This document shows positions 1 through 8,157 of a DNA stretch of 57,468 bases, in pieces (position 1 is the first letter of the stretch; every line of letters starts with the position of its first letter). The position numbers and the translations under genes were made by a program. Below the pieces are notes generated by a model. The model was given only the letters and a program-made list of their open reading frames with translations, did no database searches and was not told where the DNA came from. The stretch comes from Gammaproteobacteria bacterium. Lineage in GTDB: Bacteria > Pseudomonadota > Gammaproteobacteria > Pseudomonadales > Porticoccaceae. Location of the stretch: the NCBI GenBank assembly GCA_003235325.1, contig QJWQ01000136.1:1-57468 (forward strand), written 5' to 3'.

Positions 1-1
1 C

Positions 2-562
2 TCGGTTCATGAGAGTTATGCACGCGAAGGCCAGATGTATGGTCACGTTCAATGGCACCTGGCGCTGTCCGAATGGCAGACCGGTGCCCGTGAAACCGCG
101 AAAACAAGATATGAAGAATTTTGTTCTCCAAAAAAGTCAACCTGTGGCCCGGCCCTTACCCTTGCCGATTGCGGGGGCTTTCTGCTGAGAGATTACCTGG
201 CCAGTGGTCAACCAATAGCACTCACTGAAGATGTCCTGGAACTTATCGAACGTGTCTGGCCAATGATCGGACATCCATTTATCGCACTGCACGTTGCGGG
301 TCTGTATGCATCTGCCGGTGATATCGACGGATTAAAGAGATGTGACGCAGCAATTGCGGCCTCATCCTCCAGTGCCAACCGTGAAATTTCGCTGGCGCTG
401 GTGGCGGCACTGAGCAGTTTCGCAGCTGAAGACTACAAGCGCTCCGCTCAAACGCTTGCATCAATTACCCCCGAGGCGCGTGTTGGAATTGGCGGCAGTA
501 ATGTCGAGCGAATACTGGTTGATCTCATCGAGGATGCTTGTAGTGCGCGACAACTATCCTGA
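2..562 (+). CDS. TPR-repeat protein (TTC38-like), C-terminal part
   Basis: The reading frame is open to the left edge, so only the C-terminal part (about 186 residues) is present. It is rich in Ala and Leu helices typical of tetratricopeptide repeats. The segment HESYAREGQMYGH followed by VQWHLAL resembles the part of the TTC38 family where a short His/Trp-containing motif precedes the last repeats; this is a family resemblance from memory. Cytoplasmic, no signal peptide visible in this part; substrate unknown. The stop codon at 560-562 lies inside a three-copy 18-bp tandem repeat, which could mean that the original 3' end was altered. TPR nature is fairly likely, the TTC38 assignment less so. 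Confidence 0.55.
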   Translation, partial: SVHESYAREGQMYGHVQWHLALSEWQTGARETAKTRYEEFCSPKKSTCGPALTLADCGGFLLRDYLASGQPIALTEDVLELIERVWPMIGHPFIALHVAGLYASAGDIDGLKRCDAAIAASSSSANREISLALVAALSSFAAEDYKRSAQTLASITPEARVGIGGSNVERILVDLIEDACSARQLS

Positions 563-602
563 CAATGACAATTATCCCGACATAGACAACTATCCCGAAA
601 TA
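549..602. repeat. Three-copy 18-bp tandem repeat
   Basis: Three consecutive 18-base units, 549-566, 567-584 and 585-602, follow the pattern GACAAYTATCCYGAMAWW. Units differ from each other at two to four positions. The first unit contains the stop codon of the upstream TPR gene. In another frame the array would read as DNYPD-type hexapeptides, but no convincing gene uses that frame. Confidence 0.85.
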
Positions 603-758
603 AAAAGCACCCTCAAATCTGAAAACCGCAATGCCCTCTCTTTGAGGCGACGTGCCGAAAGGCTCCCGACAGTCTCAATACGGGATTCCCTATATGGAAT
701 CAAATGAAGACAAACCGCTTTTCCCGTGCCGGGAATTTGAATCTGGCAAGGCTGCTCA

Positions 759-809
759 ATGACAAGAGTTGCGCAATGATAAGAGCTTCGCATTGACAAG
801 AGTTGCGCA
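759..809. repeat. Three-copy 17-bp tandem repeat
   Basis: Three consecutive 17-base units, 759-775, 776-792 and 793-809, follow WTGAYAAGAGYTKCGCA. Units 1 and 3 differ at one base; unit 2 is more diverged. The stretch just before (about 743-758) may be a decayed fourth copy. It lies in the 422-base gap between the TPR gene and the FAD oxidoreductase; apart from the two arrays and a weak promoter the gap shows no gene. Confidence 0.85.
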
Positions 810-928
810 CGGATATCAGCAGGTTTGGCAACCGGGAAGTATGCCATACCAGGACGCGTTCGCCTGAGTCATTGAGAGTTTTCTCCTCTCAAGTTGATTC
901 ATCACATAATCCAGCGCCGAAATAAAAA

Positions 929-955
929 TTGTTTGTCGTCTTTGCTGTCTATACT
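929..955 (+). promoter_or_regulatory. Possible sigma-70 promoter of the FAD oxidoreductase gene
   Basis: TTGTTT (929-934) and TATACT (950-955) are separated by 15 bases, about 30 bases before the start codon. The ribosome-binding site AAGGA lies just upstream of the ATG at 985. The -10 is good and the -35 spacing is short, so this is only a candidate. Confidence 0.35.
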
Positions 956-984
956 CCCCTCCTACGTTATAAAAGGATAAAGCC

Positions 985-2406
985 ATGGCAGACCAAGAAC
1001 TAACTGACCTCGCGTCCAGCCTCCGCGGAGAGTTGATCACCCGCGATAATGAAGAAGCATTCCGGGCTGCCCGCCTGCGGGGATGGAACAGTGACCTGAA
1101 CAGGCGTGTGAAACCGCTGGCCTTTGTCGTGGTGTCAGGCGTTCGGGATATCGTCACGACAGTAAACTACTGTCGTTCGAAGAACATCCCGATCACGGTA
1201 AGAGGCAAGGGTGCTCACTCCCCCTACGGCATGGCCGATGACGCTGTGGTGATTGACCTGATGCAAATGACTGCCGTGCGGGTCGATCCGGAGAAGAAGC
1301 TGGCGTACATTCAGGCCGGTGCCAATGGCGGCGATGTCGACCATGAAACCGCCCTTCACAACCTCGTTTGTATCACCGGCTCGGTTTCCCATACCGGCTT
1401 CGCCGGTGTCGCGCTCGGTGGCGGTCTCGGTCACCTGAGCCGCTGGCTGGGTCCTGTCGTGGATAGTATCGTCGGCTACGAGATGGTCACCGCGAAGGGC
1501 GAGGTTGTTCGGGTGGACGAGTCCAGGGACCCGGAACTGTTCTGGGGCATGCGCGGCAATGGCGCCAGCTTCGGCATCGTTACCGAGTTTGTTTTGCGGC
1601 TGCACGACATGCCGAACGAAGGCATCATCCGCTGCGCTCCCATCCTGTGGGCTGCGGACAAGGCCCAGGAAGTGATGACGTCCTGGATGAGTCGCATTGC
1701 CCAACCCGACCGCAAGGAAACGGAAACCCTTCAGTTCGCGTTCATGCACTCACCGGACGGTGACCCGGTATGTGGCGTGGTGCCGCTGATCGTCGGTGAA
1801 ACTGAAGCCAGTGGCAAAGCCACGTGCGACGAGCTGGCGGCGTTCGGGGGCGGTGCCCTGGTGCGTCAGGACGCCCAGTTGCCCTACACGGCCATGCAGG
1901 CGGCGCTGGATGAATGTTTCCCCTTCGGCGGCAACTACTGGGACAAGGGCGTATTCATCGACTATGATCCCAACGACACCACCGCGGTGTCCAGCATCGT
2001 TGATACGGCGGTGAAGTACTGGAGCCAAATGCCGGACTTCGCCTTAAAGCTGTCCACGTTCCTTTTGTTCTTGGAGGTCAGCGGAGCAGTGGCCAGGACA
2101 CCGTCCTCTGGCACGTCATTCTCCGCTCGCACCGGACGCCTCTGGGCCACCGCCCTCATCGGCTGGCCTGATGACGACGACGCGAAGCAGCGAGCAGCCA
2201 GCAAGCAGTGGTGCGACGACTTCGTCGCGGCGCTGGGCCCATTTCACGTGACCACGTACCTGAACAACGCGATGCCCGAGAGCGAAGCTGAAATGCGGGG
2301 GGTTTTTCCGGAGGAGACGCTCAAGCGTTTACAGTCTCTGAAGCAGAAACACGATCCTGACAATATGTTCAAGATGGGCGCCTGGCAGTACGAGGCCAAC
2401 AAGTAG
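985..2406 (+). CDS. FAD-binding oxidoreductase, berberine-bridge-enzyme-like (PCMH FAD domain)
   Basis: A 473-residue flavoprotein. The FAD-binding PCMH domain covers about residues 35-215: the RGKGAHS motif near residue 72-78 holds the histidine that typically carries covalently bound FAD, followed by SVSHTGFAG and the glycine run LGGGLG. The sequence VCITGS replaces the Cys-containing stretch of bicovalent members, so attachment through His alone is expected. The C-terminal BBE-type segment (YLNN, then DPDNMFK) completes the fold. Such enzymes oxidise sugars, alcohols or secondary metabolites; the substrate cannot be deduced. No signal peptide, so probably cytoplasmic. Start at ATG 985 is supported by AAGGA eight bases upstream. 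It stands alone, between repeat-rich gaps, consistent with an accessory gene. Confidence 0.85.
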   Translation: MADQELTDLASSLRGELITRDNEEAFRAARLRGWNSDLNRRVKPLAFVVVSGVRDIVTTVNYCRSKNIPITVRGKGAHSPYGMADDAVVIDLMQMTAVRVDPEKKLAYIQAGANGGDVDHETALHNLVCITGSVSHTGFAGVALGGGLGHLSRWLGPVVDSIVGYEMVTAKGEVVRVDESRDPELFWGMRGNGASFGIVTEFVLRLHDMPNEGIIRCAPILWAADKAQEVMTSWMSRIAQPDRKETETLQFAFMHSPDGDPVCGVVPLIVGETEASGKATCDELAAFGGGALVRQDAQLPYTAMQAALDECFPFGGNYWDKGVFIDYDPNDTTAVSSIVDTAVKYWSQMPDFALKLSTFLLFLEVSGAVARTPSSGTSFSARTGRLWATALIGWPDDDDAKQRAASKQWCDDFVAALGPFHVTTYLNNAMPESEAEMRGVFPEETLKRLQSLKQKHDPDNMFKMGAWQYEANK

Positions 2407-2447
2407 AGCGCCTCTCTAATAAAAGCGGGGTTAACAAAAGCTGGGTA

Positions 2448-2497
2448 ACAGGTGGGGTCAGATCAACATTCCAGAAATTGTATCTAACCCCACCTGT
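2448..2497. repeat. REP-like palindrome (solo repeat)
   Basis: ACAGGTGGGGT at 2448-2458 is exactly complementary to ACCCCACCTGT at 2487-2497, with a 28-base partly symmetric interior (CAGATC... / ...GTATCTA). From memory, palindromes of the GGTGGGGTCAGAT type recur near IS200-like REP-associated transposases in gammaproteobacteria. A short T-run follows, so it may also act as a terminator for the upstream gene. The rest of the 2407-2607 gap shows nothing further. Confidence 0.7.
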
Positions 2498-2607
2498 TTT
2501 TAATCGTTAAGCCTGAGCCAGACCGGGTTTTTACCCGCTCTACTTCAGCCTGGACAGGATTGATTCACAGGTTACAGATCCGGATCGCTGTGCCCGAGGG
2601 CAGCCAT

Positions 2608-2922
2608 TTACTCTCCCAGAATATCGTCCACCCAGCTCAGCGCGGCAATTACCGTGGGAAAGCCGATGGTGTTGGCCAGCAGCATCAGGGCGTGTTGTAT
2701 CTCATCCCGGCTGGCACCGGTATCCAGGGCTCGTTTGGTGTGGCTGTGGACGGCGCCTTCGGAGCGGATAGCGGCGGCCGCCGCCAGTTGAATTAGTTGC
2801 GCCGTCTTGTCATCGATTGGTCCCTGCTGGCGCACGGTCTTGCCGAGGTTTTCCACCGCCGAGACGAAATCGGGGAATTTCTGTTTCAGCTTCTGGTATT
2901 GCCTGGGAGGAATGCTGTTCAT
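2608..2922 (-). CDS. Carboxymuconolactone decarboxylase (CMD/AhpD-fold) family protein
   Basis: A 104-residue all-helical protein of the CMD/AhpD fold. The family core is recognisable: the helix KTAQLIQLAAAAAI, then HSHTKRAL and DTGASRDEIQHAL. In AhpD-type members a CxxC redox pair stands before the conserved His; here those positions read SEGAVH, so both cysteines are missing and a thiol peroxidase role is unlikely. The start ATG (2920-2922) is chosen because it has GAGG upstream and gives the normal family length; a longer reading has no support. It is followed downstream on the minus strand by other genes only after a gap, and lies 59 bases after the DUF2905 gene, so the two may be co-transcribed. 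Substrate unknown. Confidence 0.8.
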   Translation of the reverse strand: MNSIPPRQYQKLKQKFPDFVSAVENLGKTVRQQGPIDDKTAQLIQLAAAAAIRSEGAVHSHTKRALDTGASRDEIQHALMLLANTIGFPTVIAALSWVDDILGE

Positions 2923-2981
2923 ATCGTACCTCGCGTTTGCCCGGCACCGGGCCGGGATGGGTTGAACGCCGCCGCCGACTA

Positions 2982-3188
2982 TCAGCGTTTGAAAAGGCTC
3001 AACAGCAAGGATAGCGCAATACTGATCAGCAGCATGGAGGTTATGGGGATATAAATCCGGGTCCGCTCGCTCCGGTAGTCGATATCTCCCGGCAGCCGGC
3101 CAAACCAGTTGAACAGCCAGGGGGCGAAATGCAGAATTGCTCCGATCAGCAACAGTGTGGCGCCCAGGATCATTAACCATTTCGACAT
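2982..3188 (-). CDS. DUF2905 small inner-membrane protein
   Basis: A 68-residue protein with two membrane helices (about residues 4-21 and 48-65) flanking a polar loop that carries the family signature GRLPGDIDY. The signature and length match the DUF2905 family, whose function is not known. Start ATG 3186-3188; an adjacent ATG (3189-3191) would add one Met. Likely co-transcribed with the CMD-family gene downstream. It is divergent from uvrD, whose start lies 176 bases away. Confidence 0.8.
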   Translation of the reverse strand: MSKWLMILGATLLLIGAILHFAPWLFNWFGRLPGDIDYRSERTRIYIPITSMLLISIALSLLLSLFKR

Positions 3189-3364
3189 CATTAGCAGAAC
3201 CCCGGCTATGAAATTTGTCTTTGCCGGTACAGTATTGCCTCTTTGGCGGCCTGTAAATGGCATCGGAAGAATACCGGGTATCCTCCGGAATGCCGCTTGC
3301 CCGGGACCATTTGCACAAATTGCACCGAGGGTTTAGGGCCGGCAATCTGGTAGAATTCCCCGCC

Positions 3365-5527
3365 ATGGACGTCACTTCGATACTCGATCAACTCAATCCC
3401 GCTCAACGCGAGGCGGTGACCGGCACCGACAGTCATATGCTGGTGCTGGCCGGTGCCGGCAGCGGCAAGACCCGGGTGCTGGTGCATCGCATTGCCTGGC
3501 TCGCGGAAGTGGAGCGAATTTCACCTCACCGGATACTGGCGGTCACCTTCACCAACAAGGCCGCCCGGGAAATGCGGGAGCGAATTAACAGCCTGCTGAC
3601 AACATCGTCCCGGGGCATGTGGGTTGGCACCTTTCACGGTTTGGCCCACCGTCTGCTCAAAGCCCACTGGCAGGCAGCGGGTTTGCCGGAAAATTTCCAG
3701 ATACTGGATGCCGATGATCAACTTCGACTGATCAAGCGGGTCTACAGCACCCTGCAAATCGATGACAGCCGCTGGCCGGTCAAGCAGGCCCAGTGGTTTA
3801 TCAACAGCCAGAAGGACGAGGGCCTGCGCGCCGCCCATCTGCAGGAAAGTGCCGATCCGTTCAACCGGGTCATGGTGCGCATTTACCGGGCCTACGAACA
3901 GGCCTGCGACCGGGCCGGTATGGTGGACTTCGCCGAGTTGCTGTTTCGCGCCCACGAACTCTGGTTGAAAAATCCGGAGCTGCTGCAGCACTACCAGGAG
4001 CGCTTTCAGCATATCCTGGTGGATGAATTCCAGGACACCAATGCCATTCAGTATGCCTGGTTGCGTCTCCTGGCCGGGGACCGGGCCATGGTGACCGCCG
4101 TCGGCGACGACGACCAGTCTATCTACGGTTGGCGCGGTGCCCGTATCGAGAATATACAAAATTTCGGTAACCATTTTACCGACACCCGCACGGTTCGGCT
4201 GGAACAGAATTACCGTTCAACCGGTACTATTCTCAAGGCCGCCAATGCCGTCATTGCCCGCAATGCCGAGCGGTTGGGCAAGAATCTCTGGACCGATGCA
4301 GCCGACGGCGACCCGGTTGCCCTGTATGCCGCTTTTAACGAGCACGATGAGGCCCGATTCATCGCCGAGCGCATTCAACACTGGGTCAGCCAGGGTAATC
4401 TGCGCGCCGGCGCCGCCATACTTTACCGCTCCAATGCCCAGTCCCGGGTACTGGAAGAAGCCCTGTTGCGTGAGCAGATACCCTACCGAATCTACGGTGG
4501 CCAGAAATTCTACGAGCGCCTGGAAATTCGTAACGCCCTCGCCTACCTGCGGCTGATGGTCAACAGCAATGACGACGCGGCCTTTGAGCGGGTGATTAAC
4601 ACCCCGACGCGGGGTATAGGCGACAAGACCGTGCAGCTGTTGCGGGACCGGGCCCGGGATCGGGGCATCTCCCTGTGGCTGGCGGCCGGAGAAGCGATTG
4701 ACAACATGCCCGGCCGGGCCGCCAACGCGGTACGCGGTTTTGTGAATCTGATCCAGCAGTTTCGCCTGGAGACCGAAGACCTGCCACTGCACGAGCAGGT
4801 GGATCACGTCCTCAAACACAGCGGCCTTATTGAGTTCCATCGCAAGGAAAAGGGCGAGCGAGGCCAGACCCGGGTGGAAAACCTGCAGGAACTGGTGAGC
4901 GCTTCCCGGGGATTCGAGTCTGGCGACAGCGAGCGCCCGGAACTGCCACAGTTTCTGGAACAGGCGGCCCTGGATGCCGGTGACCGGCAGGCCGATGCCG
5001 ATGAGGACGCCGTGCAGCTGATGACCCTGCACTCCGCCAAGGGCCTTGAATTTCCTTTGGTGTTTCTGGCGGGCATGGAGGAAAACCTGTTTCCCCATAA
5101 AATGTCGGCAGAGGAACCCGGCCGGCTGGAGGAGGAACGTCGATTGTGTTATGTCGGCATTACCCGGGCCATGGAAAAGCTTTATCTGACGTTTGCCGAA
5201 TCCCGGCAGCTCTATGGCTCCGAGACCCTGAACCCGGTGTCGCGATTCGTGCGGGATATTCCCGCTGAACTGCTGGAGGAGGTGCGATTGCACAACCAGA
5301 TCACCAGGCCCACCAGCTATGCCCGCAAAGCCGGCCCCTTCAGCCTGAGTGACGAGGGCCGGGATACCGGCCTGGCTCTGGGCCAGAGGGTCGCCCACCG
5401 GGTCTTTGGCGAGGGCGTCGTGCTCAATTTCGAAGGCAACGGCGCCCATGCGCGAGTCCAGGTAAATTTTATGCACGAGGGCTCAAAATGGCTGGTTCTG
5501 CAGTACGCGAATCTCCAACCCCTGTAA
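3365..5527 (+). CDS. uvrD: DNA helicase II (UvrD), SF1A 3'-5' helicase
   Basis: ATP-dependent 3'-5' helicase used in nucleotide excision repair and mismatch repair; also interacts with RNA polymerase. At 720 residues it equals the E. coli length, which supports the ATG at 3365 although the frame is open further upstream. Motif I AGAGSGKT (Lys35), Ia TFTNKAA (61-67), II VDEFQDTN (219-226), III DDDQSIYGWRG (248-258), V TLHSAKGLEF and VI YVGITRAMEKLYL are intact. The last 45 residues (HRVFGEGVV to the end) are the Tudor-like domain that contacts RNA polymerase. No convincing LexA box (CTG-N10-CAG) was seen upstream. The gene stands alone, 42 bases before the TRAP-type lipoprotein. Confidence 0.97.
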   Translation: MDVTSILDQLNPAQREAVTGTDSHMLVLAGAGSGKTRVLVHRIAWLAEVERISPHRILAVTFTNKAAREMRERINSLLTTSSRGMWVGTFHGLAHRLLKAHWQAAGLPENFQILDADDQLRLIKRVYSTLQIDDSRWPVKQAQWFINSQKDEGLRAAHLQESADPFNRVMVRIYRAYEQACDRAGMVDFAELLFRAHELWLKNPELLQHYQERFQHILVDEFQDTNAIQYAWLRLLAGDRAMVTAVGDDDQSIYGWRGARIENIQNFGNHFTDTRTVRLEQNYRSTGTILKAANAVIARNAERLGKNLWTDAADGDPVALYAAFNEHDEARFIAERIQHWVSQGNLRAGAAILYRSNAQSRVLEEALLREQIPYRIYGGQKFYERLEIRNALAYLRLMVNSNDDAAFERVINTPTRGIGDKTVQLLRDRARDRGISLWLAAGEAIDNMPGRAANAVRGFVNLIQQFRLETEDLPLHEQVDHVLKHSGLIEFHRKEKGERGQTRVENLQELVSASRGFESGDSERPELPQFLEQAALDAGDRQADADEDAVQLMTLHSAKGLEFPLVFLAGMEENLFPHKMSAEEPGRLEEERRLCYVGITRAMEKLYLTFAESRQLYGSETLNPVSRFVRDIPAELLEEVRLHNQITRPTSYARKAGPFSLSDEGRDTGLALGQRVAHRVFGEGVVLNFEGNGAHARVQVNFMHEGSKWLVLQYANLQPL

Positions 5528-5569
5528 ATCTTCTCTAATCGTAAATTCCCAGAAAACTCCGGAGTCCCC

Positions 5570-6667
5570 ATGAATAGACATTCGATACTGGTGGCAGCGC
5601 TGTTGCTGGCCCTGAGTCTGACCGCCTGCGGCCGGCAAGCGCCAGGGACGGGCGCCACTGACAGTCCGAAGGCACAGACTTTCCGCTGGAAACTGGTGAC
5701 CACCTGGCCGAAGAATTATCCCGGGCTGGGAACAGCGCCGGAAAATTTCGCCCGAATGGTGGAGCGCATGAGCGACGGCCGTCTGCACATAAAAGTGTTC
5801 GGTGCCGGACAACTGGTGCCGGCGCTGGAAGTGTTTGACGCGGTATCCCAGGGTACAGCAGAAATGGGCCACAGCTCTGCCTACTACTGGAAGGGCAAAA
5901 TACCCGCCTCCCCTTTCTTCACCTCGGTGCCCTTTGGCCTCAACGTCCAGGAAATGAATGGCTGGCTACATTACGGTGGTGGCCTGGAGCTCTGGCGAGA
6001 GGCCTATGCACCGTTCAACCTGATCCCTTTTGCTGCGGGCAATACCGGTGTGCAGATGGGTGGCTGGTTCAACCGGGAGATCAACTCCCTGGCTGATCTC
6101 AAGGGGCTGAAAATGCGCATTCCCGGAATCGGCGGCGAGGTGATTACCCGGGCCGGCGGTGAGGCGGTCAACATCGCCGGCGGCGAGGTCTACACGGCGA
6201 TGCAGACCCATGTGATCGACGCCACCGAGTGGGTCGGCCCCTACAATGACCTGGCCTTCGGCTTTTATCAGATCGCCAGGTATTACTATTACCCGGGCTG
6301 GCACGAGCCGGGTCCGAGCCTGGAACTCATAGTCAACAAACAGGCCTTTGATCAACTGCCTGCGGATTTGCAGGCCATGGTCGAGGTAGCGGCCAGGGCA
6401 GTAAACCAGGATATGCTGGATGAATACACTGCCCGCAATAACCAGGCTCTTGTAGAACTGGTGCAGAAACACGGTGTCCAGGTGCGGGAATTTCCCGCGG
6501 ATGTCATCACCAGCCTGCACAGCATTACTCTGCAGGTCCTGCAGGAACTGGCCGACAGTGACGAACTGGCAAAACGGGTATACGAGTCCCAGCAGGCATT
6601 TGAGAAACAGGCGGAGGCGTACCACGAAATATCCGAGGCGGCCTATTACCGTATTCGAAAGGAGTGA
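5570..6667 (+). CDS. TRAP transporter substrate-binding lipoprotein, DctP/TakP-like
   Basis: Periplasmic binding protein of the DctP family, 365 residues. The N-terminus is a lipoprotein signal with lipobox LTAC (Cys20). Family features: KMRIPG with Arg183, which typically pairs with the substrate carboxylate, and ATEWVGP with Glu220-Trp221, the arrangement known from TakP-type proteins that bind 2-oxo acids. No dctQ or dctM membrane genes lie next to it: uvrD is upstream and the convergent trkH downstream. It must either use permeases encoded elsewhere or act as a sensor subunit. Gene start follows a weak GGAG-type site. The 2-oxo acid specificity is inference. Confidence 0.9.
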   Translation: MNRHSILVAALLLALSLTACGRQAPGTGATDSPKAQTFRWKLVTTWPKNYPGLGTAPENFARMVERMSDGRLHIKVFGAGQLVPALEVFDAVSQGTAEMGHSSAYYWKGKIPASPFFTSVPFGLNVQEMNGWLHYGGGLELWREAYAPFNLIPFAAGNTGVQMGGWFNREINSLADLKGLKMRIPGIGGEVITRAGGEAVNIAGGEVYTAMQTHVIDATEWVGPYNDLAFGFYQIARYYYYPGWHEPGPSLELIVNKQAFDQLPADLQAMVEVAARAVNQDMLDEYTARNNQALVELVQKHGVQVREFPADVITSLHSITLQVLQELADSDELAKRVYESQQAFEKQAEAYHEISEAAYYRIRKE

Positions 6668-6686
6668 TTGCCGGCCGGGTTGGAAA

Positions 6687-8135
6687 TCAGCGTCGCCAGA
6701 ACATGGGGGAAAACAGTACCAGCAGGGTAAAGATTTCCAGGCGCCCCAGCAGCATACCGGCAATCAACACCCACTTGGCAAAGTCATTAATACCGTCAAA
6801 ATTGGCGGCGACGTCACCGAGTCCCGGACCGAGACAGTTGAGCGTCGCGGCAGTCGCTGACCAGGCGGTGAGAAAATCCAGGCCGGAAGCCAGCAACAGC
6901 AGGACCATCAGGTAATAGACCGCCAGATAGACGCCAAAAAATGCCCAGACCGCGTCAGCCACCCGTTCCGGCACGGTGCGGTTCCTGATCTTGATGGGAA
7001 ATACGGCGTTGGGGTGAATCAACCGGTAGATTTCCCGCAGGCTCTGTTTGGCCAGAATCAGCATTCTGCCCACCTTGATGCCGCCGCCGGTGGAACCGGC
7101 ACAGGCGCCAAAAAAGGACATTACCATCAAAAAAATAGGCAGGAAGGTGGGCCATTCACTGAACGTCTGGGTGGAAAAGCCCGTGGAGGTCATGATCGAC
7201 ACCAGCTGAAAAGCGCCGTGCTGCAGGCTGTCGCTGAAATTGTAAGTGCCGACGTAGTAGAGGTAACCGGCGACAATCACCGATCCTGCCAGCAGCATCA
7301 GCAGGTAGAGCCGGGCCTCGGGGTTGCGGCCGTAATGCAGGGCGGACTTGCGCACCCAGGTATAGTAGTGCAGTCCAAAACTGATACCGGAAACCGCCAT
7401 AAAGAAAATGCAGATAAGGTTAATGGCGGGACTGTGAAAGTAGCCTAGGCTGGCGTCGTAATTGGCAAAACCGCCGGTGGCAATGGTGGAAAAACTGTGG
7501 GTCAGGGCATCAAAAAAAGTCATTCCCGCCAGATAGTAACAAAGGGTACAGAGGCCGGTGAGCACCACGTAGATGATAAACAGCACTTTGGCTGTCTGGG
7601 TGATACGAGGTGTCAGCTTGCTGTCCTTGACCGGACCCGGTGTCTCCGCCCGGTACAGCTGCATGCCGCCAACACCGAGCATGGGCATAATTGCCACGGC
7701 GATCACGACGATGCCAATCCCGCCAAGCCAGTGCAGTTGCTGGCGATAATAAAGAATGGATTTGGGCAGTATATCCAGACCGGTCATCACTGTGGCGCCG
7801 GTGGTGGTGAGACCGGAAATGGATTCAAAGACAGAATTGGCGAAACTCAGGTGAACCTCATCCACCAGTATAAACGGCAGGGCACCCACCAAACCCAGTT
7901 CCAGCCAGAACATAACGGTAATGACAAAGCCATCCCGGGTTCGCAGATCGACTTTGTGATGTCGGTAGGGCACCCACATCAGCAGGCCCAGGGAAAAGGT
8001 GATGGCAAAGGCCAGGAAGAATGCATCCCGCGTATGTTCCAGGTAAATACCGGCCACCGCGATCGGTGGCAACAGGGTGAGACTGAAGACCATTAACAGC
8101 AAACCGAGGATTCTTGAAATTGCCGATAACTGCAT
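6687..8135 (-). CDS. trkH: Trk-type potassium uptake protein TrkH
   Basis: Polytopic inner-membrane potassium channel/transporter subunit, 482 residues from the ATG at 8133-8135. The longer reading adds 20 polar residues ahead of the first membrane helix and is not preferred. Four pore-loop repeats carry the selectivity-filter glycines: TTTGAT, TIATGGF, TSTGFS and CLGPGLG. About ten further hydrophobic helices are present. It lies 22 bases downstream of trkA and is very probably co-transcribed with it; TrkA supplies the cytoplasmic nucleotide-binding gating ring. It is the last gene of the def-fmt-rsmB-trkA run. Confidence 0.95.
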   Translation of the reverse strand: MQLSAISRILGLLLMVFSLTLLPPIAVAGIYLEHTRDAFFLAFAITFSLGLLMWVPYRHHKVDLRTRDGFVITVMFWLELGLVGALPFILVDEVHLSFANSVFESISGLTTTGATVMTGLDILPKSILYYRQQLHWLGGIGIVVIAVAIMPMLGVGGMQLYRAETPGPVKDSKLTPRITQTAKVLFIIYVVLTGLCTLCYYLAGMTFFDALTHSFSTIATGGFANYDASLGYFHSPAINLICIFFMAVSGISFGLHYYTWVRKSALHYGRNPEARLYLLMLLAGSVIVAGYLYYVGTYNFSDSLQHGAFQLVSIMTSTGFSTQTFSEWPTFLPIFLMVMSFFGACAGSTGGGIKVGRMLILAKQSLREIYRLIHPNAVFPIKIRNRTVPERVADAVWAFFGVYLAVYYLMVLLLLASGLDFLTAWSATAATLNCLGPGLGDVAANFDGINDFAKWVLIAGMLLGRLEIFTLLVLFSPMFWRR

Positions 8136-8157
8136 GGACGTGAACCGATGGTTGCGG

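Noticed and set aside
456-707. An 83-codon frame containing DNYPD repeats
   Set aside because: It arises from the 18-bp tandem repeat, overlaps the TPR gene in another frame and lacks a start signal.
3240-3364. A LexA box expected before uvrD
   Set aside because: No CTG-N10-CAG arrangement with a fitting AT-rich centre was found.
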